Source: Streptomyces fagopyri (GTDB lineage: Bacteria > Actinomycetota > Actinomycetes > Streptomycetales > Streptomycetaceae). Taken from it: DNA of 64,000 nt. The notes beneath the pieces were generated by a model, which saw only the letters and a list, made by a program, of their open reading frames with translations, did not search any database and was not told the DNA's origin. This document shows, in pieces, positions 34,961 to 43,556 of the stretch. The stretch spans positions 1,426,001-1,490,000 of the forward strand of contig NZ_CP045643.1 of NCBI RefSeq assembly GCF_009498275.1, in the 5' to 3' direction. Position numbers and translations under genes: made by a program. Each line of letters starts with the position of its first letter. The first letter of the stretch is position 1.

Positions 34961-35277
34961 ACGTGAGCGGGATCGCCTACGGCGACGCCCACGATGACCC
35001 CGAGCCGGTCGAACGCGACCTGCGGACCCGGGCATGCCTGCACGCCCAACACCGTGCCGCCCTCCCACCGATAGGCTGCCACCGGTCCGCGCGGCAACCC
35101 CCACTGACGCCAAAGCCATCACCCGCATGCGCTCCACACACGTCCTGTCCGCACCGTTTACCGACGACTGGCTCAAGCGGTGAACGGACAACCTGGCGCC
35201 ACGGCTCACTCCGAAGGCAGACGCCCAGGCACGCCGCTTTGTGCGGAACCAGTGCGCTGACGTTACCGTCAAGACGC
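34961..35277. other. Gap right of ISL3: coding remnants, no intact gene
   Basis: The minus strand at 34961-35097 reads AYRWEGGTVLGVQACPG and VAFDRLGVIVGVAVGDP, a coding-like piece cut by the ISL3 end. The plus strand at about 35105-35182 reads DAKAITRMRSTHVLSAPF to a stop. Neither is complete or recognisable. No RNA gene is seen. Confidence 0.4.
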
Positions 35278-35315
35278 AAGAAGCCCCGCCAGAAGTCGTA
35301 CTGGCGAGGCCTCTT
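35278..35315. terminator. Stem-loop terminator
   Basis: The 15-nt arms AAGAAGCCCCGCCAG and CTGGCGAGGCCTCTT pair with one or two mismatches around an 8-nt loop. The hairpin lies 10 bp after the stop of the minus-strand gene at 35326 and is followed on that strand by GCGTCTTG. Intrinsic termination of that gene is likely. Confidence 0.6.
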
Positions 35316-35325
35316 GGTTAGCTAC

Positions 35326-35871
35326 TCACGGAAGCAAAGGAACTACTTCCTCCCACGCTTTCAATCGCCCATCGACCTCTTCTCTGGACGCCACTCTCGC
35401 GAGACTCAGAGCGGGCGAAACGAGATTCTTGACAGTCCGCAGAAGTCGAATCTGGACAATGCCGAGAGCACGCCAATGGATAGCCCGCTCCCGAGCCTCT
35501 TCTACGGACATCTGGAGCTCTTGAAATAGGAGGTCGATTAAATGGTTCGGATTCAGGATGTCAACCACAGAATTCGACGGAATCCGCTGCAACAAGGCTG
35601 CAGAGAGATTTAGGCGGCGAATTATGCTCTCGGTCTCATCAATGGAGCCCGAGGCCACCGCGGCTTCGAGAGCGTAGGTGAGCGCCAACGAACAGGTAGC
35701 CCAGGACTCCGCGGACAGGGAGCCGCACTCGTCAGTCAGGCGCATCATCATCAGCTCAACGACGCCAAGCCACTGACCACGCCCAAGCTCAGAGATGGTC
35801 GGAGTGTGTGCAGCCAGGAGTTCAGAAAGCGATCGCAGGTCGAGCGATGCCAACTCATCCAATCTATCCAT
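35326..35871 (-). CDS. Helical protein of unknown function
   Basis: 181 residues, almost entirely alpha-helical by composition (LDELASLDLRSLSELLAAH, GVVELMMMRLTDE, SWATCSLALTYALEAAVAS, LLRTVKNLVSPALSLA). No signal peptide, membrane segment or known motif. The DNA is clearly less GC-rich than its neighbours, a sign of recent transfer. Its place beside immunity-type genes (SUFU, DUF4240) makes an immunity role possible but unproven. A stem-loop follows the stop. Confidence 0.65.
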   Translation of the reverse strand: MDRLDELASLDLRSLSELLAAHTPTISELGRGQWLGVVELMMMRLTDECGSLSAESWATCSLALTYALEAAVASGSIDETESIIRRLNLSAALLQRIPSNSVVDILNPNHLIDLLFQELQMSVEEARERAIHWRALGIVQIRLLRTVKNLVSPALSLARVASREEVDGRLKAWEEVVPLLP

Positions 35872-36009
35872 CAGAAGTGAACTCCCGCCGCAGCAAATGC
35901 GTCCCTACCAATTTGCAGACTCTCACTCGACGGTTGGAAGTGACCGCTATGGTTATTGATATCCAACCCAAAGAAGCCGACTCCCGACATCAGAGAATCA
36001 AACGCTCAC

Positions 36010-36693
36010 TTACGGGCGATCAGGTCCGCCGGCAGCAGGGTTGTCGGATTCACAGTGTCGTGGGTGAGCGCGCGTGCCGCAGGCGTGGTGCCGACGGCAG
36101 GGGGTGGGCGCACCTGTGTCCGGTGCGGCGCGGAACGCCTCGATCACGTAGGCGGCGAACCGGCGGGAGGCCGTGAGCCGGACCGGGAGAGGCGCGTGCT
36201 GGAGGCCCTGGTGGGCCGTGAGCATGAGGACCAGGTCGTCGACGACGAAGCCGGGGCGGAGCTCGCCGGCCTCCTGGGCACGGCGGGCCAGTTCGGCGAC
36301 CGCGCGCAGGGTCCGCTCCCGGTCGGCGGCGAAGTCCATGGCCTCGGGGAAGGCCGTCATGAAAGCGTCGGCGAATCCCCTGCTGCGCGCGTGCAGTTCA
36401 CAGATCCGCTGGATCAGGTTCTGGAATCCGTGCCACGGGTCCGCATCCGTGAGAGCGTCGCGGACGGCGGCGTGACAGGCGCGGCGCTGCTCGGTGAAGG
36501 TCTGCGCGATCAGTGCCTGCTTGGTCGGGAAATGCCGGTACAGCGTGGCGGGGGCGAGGTCTGCGTGCCGGGCGATGTCGCGCATGGGTGCGCTCAGGCC
36601 CGCCTCGCCGAACACCGCGCGGGCGGCGTCCAGGATATGGGCCCGGTTGTCGCGGGCATCCGAGCGCACGGTCTGAGGCAACTGGCCAGTCAT
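36010..36693 (-). CDS. TetR-family transcriptional regulator
   Basis: 227 residues. The N-terminal TetR helix-turn-helix is RAHILDAARAVFGEAGLSAP followed by DIARHADLAPATLYRHFPTK (about 17-64). The C-terminal ligand-binding part contains FADAFMTAFPEAMDF and LVLMLTAHQGLQHAP. The final 30 residues are Arg/Pro-rich and may not belong to the fold. It diverges from a quinone-oxidoreductase-like gene 160 bp away, which it probably represses. Confidence 0.88.
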   Translation of the reverse strand: MTGQLPQTVRSDARDNRAHILDAARAVFGEAGLSAPMRDIARHADLAPATLYRHFPTKQALIAQTFTEQRRACHAAVRDALTDADPWHGFQNLIQRICELHARSRGFADAFMTAFPEAMDFAADRERTLRAVAELARRAQEAGELRPGFVVDDLVLMLTAHQGLQHAPLPVRLTASRRFAAYVIEAFRAAPDTGAPTPCRRHHACGTRAHPRHCESDNPAAGGPDRP

Positions 36694-36853
36694 CGTCTCT
36701 CACTTCAGCCAGACGGACGGAGGCGCCCGTTACGGTCCGATGGCGGTGCCGCCGCCCCGCCCGGGCAATCCGCCGGTGACCCCGACGGTGGGGCCGATTC
36801 GACACCCACGGTCGCAGCAGTTGTGTCCGTCCGTCCACAGCCGAGGAGCAGAG

Positions 36854-37816
36854 ATGAAAGCCGTCGTCATCAGGGAGTTCGGAAACCCTGAGGGTCTGGA
36901 GGTCATCGATGTGCCCGTACCCGTTCCCGCTCCGGGGCAGGTGCGGATCGCCACGGAGGCGATCGGGGTGGGCGGTGTGGACGCCGTGATCCGCCGGGGA
37001 ACGCTCGCTGCCTACGGCTTCCGGGCGGGCCATCTCCTCGGCAGCGAGGTCGCGGGAAGCGTCACCGCGGTGGGAGAGGGTGTGGACGCCTCGTGGATCG
37101 GTCGGCGGGTATGGGCGTTCACCGGCCTGTCCGGTGGGTATGCCGAGCAGGCCGTCGCCTCGGTTGATGATGTGCTGCCGCTGCCCCACGGCTTGACCAG
37201 CACCGACGCGGTCGCTCTCGGCGCCTCCGGCGTGGTCGCCCACTTCGCCTTGGAGCGGGCCCGTTTCGCACCCGGGGAGGCGGTGCTCGTGCGCGGTGCG
37301 GCGGGCAGCATCGGGATCACGGCGGTCCAGCTCGCAGCCAGGAACGGCGCGGGCTCGGTGGCGGTCACCACCTCGTCGGCCGAGCGAGGCGCCCGCCTGA
37401 GGGAACTGGGCGCCACGCACGTCCTGAACCGCTCCGGTGAGGGTGGCCAGGACGCGCCGGCGGGCTTCGACGTGGTGATCGATGTCGTGGGGGGACCCCA
37501 GCTTCCCCTCTTCCTGGACAGGTTGAACTCCAACGGGCGGTACGTGGCCGTGGGTGTGGTCGGTGGGCAGCCGCCGGCGGACTTCGGCACGCGGCTGATG
37601 GATGCCTTCCGCAGATCGCTGTCGTTCGCCACCTTCAGCTCGGACACCGTGCCCGGCTCCGACCGGAATGCCGTGCGGTCGTCCCAGTTCGCCGATGCCG
37701 CGCTCGGGGACCTGCGCACGAGGGTCCACGAGGTGCTGCCGCTGGACCAGGCGGCTCTGGCCCACCGCAAGATGGACGCGGGAGAGGTCTTCGGGAGGGT
37801 AGTGCTGGCGCCGTGA
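36854..37816 (+). CDS. NAD(P)H:quinone oxidoreductase-like MDR protein
   Basis: 320 residues from the ATG at 36854, with GAGGAG upstream. Medium-chain reductase: the N-terminal GroES-like domain (MKAVVIREFGNPEGLEVIDV) lacks the zinc-binding Cys/His set. The Rossmann domain has RGAAGSIGITAVQLAARNGA, the AxxGxxG-type NADPH motif of zeta-crystallin/QOR enzymes. It likely reduces quinones or enones with NADPH. Control by the divergent TetR gene is probable. Confidence 0.9.
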   Translation: MKAVVIREFGNPEGLEVIDVPVPVPAPGQVRIATEAIGVGGVDAVIRRGTLAAYGFRAGHLLGSEVAGSVTAVGEGVDASWIGRRVWAFTGLSGGYAEQAVASVDDVLPLPHGLTSTDAVALGASGVVAHFALERARFAPGEAVLVRGAAGSIGITAVQLAARNGAGSVAVTTSSAERGARLRELGATHVLNRSGEGGQDAPAGFDVVIDVVGGPQLPLFLDRLNSNGRYVAVGVVGGQPPADFGTRLMDAFRRSLSFATFSSDTVPGSDRNAVRSSQFADAALGDLRTRVHEVLPLDQAALAHRKMDAGEVFGRVVLAP

Positions 37817-37974
37817 GCGGGGCAGAGACGGCCCTCGCCGCACAGCGCGACGGAAAGAGGCCACTCGAGCGCACGGGAGGTCCGCCGTATCGTCTGGAGC
37901 ACGCTCCGTGGGTTGTGCGACGGGCCGCCGCAACCCTGTGCCAGGGCGTGTCACACCGCCGGCCCGCCGGTCTC

Positions 37975-38535
37975 TCACTTTTGCGGGCTGATCCCCTGTA
38001 CCGCCAGGGCGAGCAGTCGGTTCGCTTCGGCAGCAGGGTCTGGATGACGCTCCGTGGCGAGTGCGAGGCCGGTGACCAGCGAGACCAGATCGGCGGTGGT
38101 CACCTCCGGGGCCACCGCGCCGGCCCGTGAGGCGCGGTGCAGTAGTGGATCGACCGCGTCGCCGAGGCGCACCGCGCAGGCATTGACGTGGTCCGCCTCG
38201 TCCGTCCCGTCCTGGATCAGCGCATCGGCCATCCCGCGCGCGGTAGTTGCGTACGTGGTGAGCGCGCTCAGCCACTCCAACAGCGCGGCCCGTGGGTCGT
38301 CCGCGTCGGCGAGCTCGACGGCACGGGCACAGAGTGCGTCGATCCGGTGGCTGAACACGGCCTCCAGCAGGACCCGGCGGCTGGGGAAGTGGCGGCGCAC
38401 GGTGGCCGATCCGACTCCGGCGGTGCGGGCGATCTGCTCCAGGGAGGCGTCGGCGCCGTGCGCGGCGACCTCCCCCTCCGCAACGGCGAGGATCAGTGCG
38501 TAGTTGCGCCGGGCATCCGCGCGCTGGACTGTCAT
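37975..38535 (-). CDS. TetR-family transcriptional regulator
   Basis: 186 residues from the ATG at 38535. The helix-turn-helix is NYALILAVAEGEVAAHGADA followed by LEQIARTAGVGSATVRRHFP (about 11-55), with C-terminal ligand domain motifs RGMADALIQDG and LVSLVTGLALATERH (the SbtR-type C-domain). It diverges from an NmrA-type gene, and a palindrome between them (38583-38611) is a likely operator. It is convergent with the quinone oxidoreductase-like gene. Confidence 0.9.
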   Translation of the reverse strand: MTVQRADARRNYALILAVAEGEVAAHGADASLEQIARTAGVGSATVRRHFPSRRVLLEAVFSHRIDALCARAVELADADDPRAALLEWLSALTTYATTARGMADALIQDGTDEADHVNACAVRLGDAVDPLLHRASRAGAVAPEVTTADLVSLVTGLALATERHPDPAAEANRLLALAVQGISPQK

Positions 38536-38582
38536 GGCGTCTCCGTGCTTGCTAAGTGGCGGGGCCCTCCGTATCGTACTCG

Positions 38583-38611
38583 AGGTAAATGGCGGACCCC
38601 GCCGTTTACCT
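38583..38611. promoter_or_regulatory. Putative TetR operator, 13-bp inverted repeat
   Basis: AGGTAAATGGCGG and CCGCCGTTTACCT flank a 3-nt centre, with one mismatch between arms. It sits between the divergent TetR and NmrA genes, 24 bp upstream of the latter's start. A related half-site (AAGTGGCGGGGCCC) lies nearer the TetR start. Repression of both genes is inferred. Confidence 0.7.
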
Positions 38612-38634
38612 CCCGATGTGATCCGAGGAGCAGC

Positions 38635-39552
38635 ATGAGCACACCCTCCGCCCCCGTTCTGGTCGTCGGCGCCACCGGTCAGCAAGGGGGCGCCACCGCT
38701 CGCGCCCTGCTCAGGGCGGGGATTCCCGTTCGGGCGCTGGTCCGCAACCCTTCGACCGCCCGGGCCAAGGCCGTCGAGGCACTGGGCGCCGAGCTGGTCA
38801 CCGGCGACCTCGACGACCGCGGCTCCGTGAGCCGGGCCGCCGCGGGAGCGCGCGCCGTCTTCTCCGTCCAGATGCCCGACATGGATGGCCGCGGGTTCGA
38901 AGGGGAGGTCACGCAGGCCGGCAACTTGATCGACGGTGCGCGGGCCGCCGGAGTCCCGCAGTTCGTGCACACCTCGGTCTCCGGTGCGGGTCAGCATGTC
39001 AGCTGGGTCAAGGACCGGTGGGCTTGGATGGAGCCGTACTACTCCGCCAAGGCCGGGATCCAGGACCGAGTCCGTGAGGCACGCTTCCCACACTGGACGC
39101 TCATCAAGCCGGGGTTCTTCATGGAGAACTTCCGCCCCTGCGCTCAGATCATGTTCCCCCGTGGCGTCGAGGGGGGCCTTGTGAGCCTGCTGAAGCCCGC
39201 GACCCGGCTGTCCCTGATCGCCGTCGACGACATCGGCGTGGCTGCCGCCGCGGCCATCGCCGCGCCGGAGCGTTTCGAGGGGATCGAGCTGGAACTGGCC
39301 GGTGACTTCCTGACCATGACGGATATCGCCGCGGTCCTCTCCCAGACCCTCGGCACCGAGCTGACCGCACCCGACATGACCGCCGAAGAGGCGACCGCCG
39401 CCGGGATGCCCAACATGGGCTTCGCACAGGCCCGCATCAACGAGGAACCTCAGCCCGCCCGTCCCGAGTTCGCACGGCATCTGGGGCTGCCCCTCACCAC
39501 CTTCGAGACCTGGGCACGAGACCACCTGGACCGCTTTGGAGACACCGGGTGA
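38635..39552 (+). CDS. NmrA-family NAD(P)-binding protein
   Basis: 305 residues from the ATG at 38635, with GAGGAG upstream. Rossmann motif VLVVGATGQQGGATARAL (residues 8-25), then VRALVRNPSTARAKA and AAGVPQFVHTSVSGAGQ. The Tyr/Lys catalytic pair of classical SDRs is absent (PYYSAKAG is present instead). NmrA/HSCARG-type proteins sense NADP or reduce small substrates such as quinones or nitro compounds. It is probably controlled by the adjacent TetR. Confidence 0.88.
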   Translation: MSTPSAPVLVVGATGQQGGATARALLRAGIPVRALVRNPSTARAKAVEALGAELVTGDLDDRGSVSRAAAGARAVFSVQMPDMDGRGFEGEVTQAGNLIDGARAAGVPQFVHTSVSGAGQHVSWVKDRWAWMEPYYSAKAGIQDRVREARFPHWTLIKPGFFMENFRPCAQIMFPRGVEGGLVSLLKPATRLSLIAVDDIGVAAAAAIAAPERFEGIELELAGDFLTMTDIAAVLSQTLGTELTAPDMTAEEATAAGMPNMGFAQARINEEPQPARPEFARHLGLPLTTFETWARDHLDRFGDTG

Positions 39553-39976
39553 CGCTGGCTCCTGGATGGAGACCTGACCCCGGCCGGTACGCCGGCTCGG
39601 CCCGCGTCGAAAGGAGTGCGGTCCGAACCGCCGTAGTCGCCGCGAGCGCCGGGGCGCAGTCGGGGCCTGGACCGGCTGCGGCCGGACGCGGCGGCGACTG
39701 TCGCCGCCGCTCACCACGTGACGGGCCGCACGCCCGCACGCCGCTACTGCTCCTGGGCCGGGTCTGCTCATACGATGACAACGCCGCGCGAGTTGCTCCG
39801 TGGCCGCCGCTGGACCTCGAAGACACAGTGGCCGTCTTCCCGTTGCCGTTGACGCAGGTATGGTGCTGCCGCTGCATAGCGCGGCAGGCCGTGCACGGCG
39901 GTACACGGCCTGCCGCCTTGGGCCCCCGAGTCCGGTCCCGTCGAACCCCCGGGGCCAGGGCGCCCGAGCAAGAAGC

Positions 39977-40096
39977 TCAGAAGGCGTCGGCCAGTTCATC
40001 GAGCACTTCATCCGCCCACGACCACCCTGGCAGGAGGGCGCGCTCCGCCGCCCAGGGTCCAATGCGTCGGAACCCGTAGGATTCTGTGTTAGGCAC
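39977..40096 (-). CDS. Possible short protein or C-terminal fragment, 39 aa
   Basis: From a GTG at 40096 the frame reads MPNTESYGFRRIGPWAAERA and ends WADEVLDELADAF. The composition is strongly coding-like (amphipathic acidic C-terminus), but the length suggests a remnant. The rest of the 834-bp gap 39553-40386 shows no gene, tRNA or repeat that I can support. Confidence 0.3.
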   Translation of the reverse strand: MPNTESYGFRRIGPWAAERALLPGWSWADEVLDELADAF

Positions 40097-40386
40097 TCGC
40101 TGGTCGGCAACACCTCAGCCCCACAAGCTCACCGAAGATTTTCCCGATGCCGGCTATGTCGTGCGGGCTACGCTGGCCAGGGTCCTTGTGCGGCTGAATT
40201 CGGGGTCGCGCTGGTGAGCTCGCTGGGGGTCAAGCCGCTCGCCGACTTCTGCTGCGGAATTTGGGTGCGCACCCATTTCCCGACCTCTTGGCGCATTGTG
40301 GCTGCTTCCGCCAGGTGGCCAGCCTGGAAGCGGCCTGGCCCGTAGCAGATCTGTTCCCGGCGGGCCCGCCTGGCGGTGTTCGGCTG

Positions 40387-41154
40387 TCAGCGCATGTCGA
40401 CGTAGTCGCCTGCGGCGTTGACCGCCGGTGTGGTGGACGTGCCCGCGAAGGACCAGCGCCAGTAGCCGTCAGCCGCTGCCGTGACCTTCGTCGACAGGTT
40501 GCCTGTCGAGTTGGTGTTGACCGTCTTGACGGTCTTGTAGGTCGTGGTACCCGCCTTGCGGAACTGCAGCTTCACAGGCTGGTTGGTGTAACCGGCGTAG
40601 ACGCGCTTGTCCCAGTTGGCGCGGGCCAGCTTGCCCGTGACGGTGATCGGCTTACCCTTGGCGACTGGCTCCGGCGCGGCGTTGACGCTGAGCGTGGAGC
40701 GCCGCAGGACCGAGTGCTTGGTGGCGCCGCCGTTGTTGTAGAAGTCGCCGTCCTTGGACTGCAGTTGAACGGTCACATCCCACTTGCCGGCGAGGGTGTT
40801 GCGGGGCACACCCCAGCCGGAGTCGAGCTTGAAGGTGAGCGTGCAGGTGGAGGTGGTGGCGTTGACCGCGGTGCACTTCGGGGTCCCGTGGTACGACCAG
40901 TAGTCGTTGCCGACCTCCCGGTCGATCCCGAGGAATGCGAGATCCTTACTGATCCCCGAATCGTCCGAGGCAGTCACCGAGATGGTGAACGACTCGGTCT
41001 GGGACGTGCCAAGAACGATGGGCTTGCCACCGTTCACGGACAGCTTCTGAATGATGACGCCGGTCTCCGTCGCATGGGCGACCGGAGCGGAGACTGCGGA
41101 GGCGGAAAGCGCCAGGGCGCCGGTGAAGACGGCACCTATAGATCTTATGAGCAT
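40387..41154 (-). CDS. Secreted Ig-like domain protein
   Basis: 255 residues from the ATG at 41154. A signal peptide (MLIRSIGAVFTGALALSAS to VAHA, about 30 residues) is followed by two beta-rich domains. The first, about 32-150, has VTASDDSGISKDLAFLGID and a Cys pair at CTAVNATTSTC. The second, about 155-255, is Ig-like (ITVTGKLARANWDKRVYAGY, VKLQFRKAGTTTYKTV). The family is common in Streptomyces and uncharacterised. Likely extracellular and non-enzymatic. Confidence 0.78.
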   Translation of the reverse strand: MLIRSIGAVFTGALALSASAVSAPVAHATETGVIIQKLSVNGGKPIVLGTSQTESFTISVTASDDSGISKDLAFLGIDREVGNDYWSYHGTPKCTAVNATTSTCTLTFKLDSGWGVPRNTLAGKWDVTVQLQSKDGDFYNNGGATKHSVLRRSTLSVNAAPEPVAKGKPITVTGKLARANWDKRVYAGYTNQPVKLQFRKAGTTTYKTVKTVNTNSTGNLSTKVTAAADGYWRWSFAGTSTTPAVNAAGDYVDMR

Positions 41155-41649
41155 GGATCCCCAATTGGTTCGGGCCTTCCGCAGCCGTGTATCCCCCCGG
41201 CCGCAGGCATGGCAGGTGCGCTGAGGATATGTCACCTGCGCTGCTCAGCCTCCGTTGGGAACAGCGGCATGCCCCCTTCGCCGGGGCTCTTCTGACGGCG
41301 CTGGACAGCCTGCGGCTCGCGCCCGCCCCGAGGAGTTCCCGGCACGGCTCGAACGGTGGAGGTCGGACGTCGCCGGAGCGGGTTGGTCGGCTATGTCGTA
41401 GCGTCTGTCCGGGCCGATTCAAGGCAACGCTGCGACGGACACTCGGCGTACTTCTGCAGGCGGTGGCGGCCTACGCGTCGCCGCGGGTCAGACCTCAACG
41501 CGAGTCCGGCGGCCGTACCTCAGCGATGTCCGGTTGTGCCCTTTTCGTTTCCCTTCTCCACGGCTGCCACGGCCCGTCTGCATCTCCTCCGGGTATCGGG
41601 CAACCGAATTCGCCGGACCGGTGGTCTGGAGGTCGAGGGAGGGTGGTCG

Positions 41650-42180
41650 ATGCAGGCCGAACAAGACGACAGGTTCCAGGACTTCGTCAGAGCACGGTGG
41701 CCGCAACTGGTGCGGACCGCGTATCTGCTGACGGGGGACGTCCACCATGCGGAGGACCTCACACAGACTGCACTCGCCAAGGCTTTTCGGTCATGGCGCC
41801 GGATCTCCCGCGCTGACAACCCGGAGGCATACGTCCGACGGATGCTGGTGAGCTGCAACAGTGACCGGTTTCGCAAGCGGCGGGTGGCCGAGTCGCTGAC
41901 CGCGGCGGTCCCCGACACGGCGGGACGTGACGAGGGCGCGGACCGGGTGGAGGAGCGTGGCTCTCTGCTGGCCGGACTGGCTCAACTTCCCGCGCGGCAG
42001 CGTGCGGTGGTGGTGCTGCGGTACTGGGAGGACCTGTCGGAGGCGGAGGTGGCCGAAGTGCTCGGCTGCTCGACCGGCACGGTCAAGAGCCAGGCGTCCA
42101 AGGGGCTGGCGAAGCTGCGCAGGTATCCGGGATTGGCCGCCGACCGCACGGTGTCCGGAACACAGGGAGGCAGCAGGTGA
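41650..42180 (+). CDS. SigE-type ECF RNA polymerase sigma factor
   Basis: 176 residues from the ATG at 41650, with GGGAGGG 6 nt upstream. Region 2: FVRARWPQLVRTAYLLTGD and HAEDLTQTALAKAFRSW. Region 4: LPARQRAVVVLRYWEDLSEA and VLGCSTGTVKSQASKGLAKL. It fits the SigE-family (SigE-70) ECF class of actinobacteria. The next gene overlaps by 4 bp and encodes a single-pass membrane protein, presumably the regulator of this factor. Confidence 0.92.
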   Translation: MQAEQDDRFQDFVRARWPQLVRTAYLLTGDVHHAEDLTQTALAKAFRSWRRISRADNPEAYVRRMLVSCNSDRFRKRRVAESLTAAVPDTAGRDEGADRVEERGSLLAGLAQLPARQRAVVVLRYWEDLSEAEVAEVLGCSTGTVKSQASKGLAKLRRYPGLAADRTVSGTQGGSR

Positions 42181-43121
42181 GCAGGGCAAACAACGACCGG
42201 CAGGCCGGTTCTCAGACACAGCGGTCAGAAGACCAAGAGGCGTCCGGCTTCGAGACACGTATGCGTGAGCTACTTGCTGAGGACGCGTACGCCATCCGGC
42301 CTTCGCCGATTCCCTACGAGGCGATCCGGCAGCAGGGCCAGGTCGAGCGAAGGCGGCATGGTGCGATGGCCGCGCTCGTACTGGTGTCGCTGGTCGCTGT
42401 GTCGGCGGGGGCCTACTCCTTCGTCGGTGGCGACGGGGAACGGGTCGCGCACCCGGCGGTCCGGACGCCCTCGGACACCAGCCCGAAGGCCTCCGCCGCC
42501 ACGTCGTCCGGTCCCACGCAGTTTGCCCCGGGGCAGTTCCTCGACGGGATCACCCACGCCCAGGCATCCGCCGGGCTGAAGAAGTGCCTGACCGCGGAGC
42601 GCGTTGCGCCGTCCGCCCGCCGCAACGCCTTGGGGGAAGCCGGCGACTACCAGATCATCCTTGCGGCAAGGAGCTCCGGCGGTTCGGCGGCCGGTGGCAG
42701 CTTCCACGTCGTCGGTGTGCGGGAGCACCCCGCAGGTACGAGGGTCGTCTGCGACATCGAGAATGGCGAGGCTTCCGGTATCAGCACCGGCACCAGTGCC
42801 GATGATTCCCCCGACGCAGGCCCGGTCGTACCCGATGTCAACGCCGCCGAACTGTTCCAGCCATCGGCCTCCTCCATGGGTAGCTGGAAACTCCCCTTCC
42901 GCTGGGCGGTCATCGGAACAGTCGAACCCTCGGTGACCAAAGTGTCCGTCTCCTACGGCGGTGCCACCCGCCGGGCCGTACTGGACCACGGCTGGTTCGT
43001 CGCCTCCGGCCTCCTGCACCAGCAGGCCACGACTGCACCCCGCATCAAGGGGTACGGCGCTGCGGGGAAACTCCTCTACGACTCCGACCAGGACGAATCC
43101 TGGGCCCGGACACTGCCATGA
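42177..43121 (+). CDS. Membrane protein partner of the ECF sigma factor
   Basis: 314 residues from a GTG overlapping the sigma gene stop (GTGA). The N-terminal cytoplasmic part has FETRMRELLAEDAYAIRPSP, then one membrane helix (AMAALVLVSLVAVSAGAYSF, about 63-83), then a Ser/Thr-rich linker and an extracellular domain. The N-terminal MRELLxEDAYxIxPSPxPY pattern is typical of proteins encoded after SigE-family sigma genes. An anti-sigma role is inferred from this and the coupling, though no zinc-binding anti-sigma motif is present. Confidence 0.75.
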   Translation: MSRANNDRQAGSQTQRSEDQEASGFETRMRELLAEDAYAIRPSPIPYEAIRQQGQVERRRHGAMAALVLVSLVAVSAGAYSFVGGDGERVAHPAVRTPSDTSPKASAATSSGPTQFAPGQFLDGITHAQASAGLKKCLTAERVAPSARRNALGEAGDYQIILAARSSGGSAAGGSFHVVGVREHPAGTRVVCDIENGEASGISTGTSADDSPDAGPVVPDVNAAELFQPSASSMGSWKLPFRWAVIGTVEPSVTKVSVSYGGATRRAVLDHGWFVASGLLHQQATTAPRIKGYGAAGKLLYDSDQDESWARTLP

Positions 43122-43556
43122 CGAAACCCGCCCGGCCGAGGCACCGTACAAGGGTTGGTGTCTCGGCCCGCCGAGATACTGGCGTACACGGTGGACTGCT
43201 CGCGAGGCCGCCCTGCTCTCCTCACCCTGGTCTGCACCAGAAGCTGATTGCGCGCGACCTCGTCCGCCGGGACCGCCACAGCACAGTCGGCCCCAATTCA
43301 GCCCACGGAACTCTCCTGAACCACGGTGCGCGGAAAACGATCGCGAGGAACGACGGAGTCTGCGTGCCCTGCCACTGGCTCTCGACCAGGACCAGCGGTT
43401 GGCCGCGGTGAGCGCAGCGCTGGCCCCACCGTCGACGACGCGACAGACGCACAGAACACACAGGACACCATTCGGTGCGCCAACCAGGCGGGTCCCCGCG
43501 TGCGACGCGCACGATCCGGGCGGACCGGTCCCGCGCACGGCCAGGAGGCGTACAGG

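Noticed and set aside
34895..35529. Two overlapping frames in the right flank of the ISL3
   Set aside because: They run through the inverted repeat or unrelated remnants and have no consistent coding pattern over their full length.
39553..40386. Search for a tRNA or att site in the 834-bp gap
   Set aside because: No cloverleaf-like arrangement or CCA-adjacent T-arm sequence found by eye. A tRNA-finding program would settle it.
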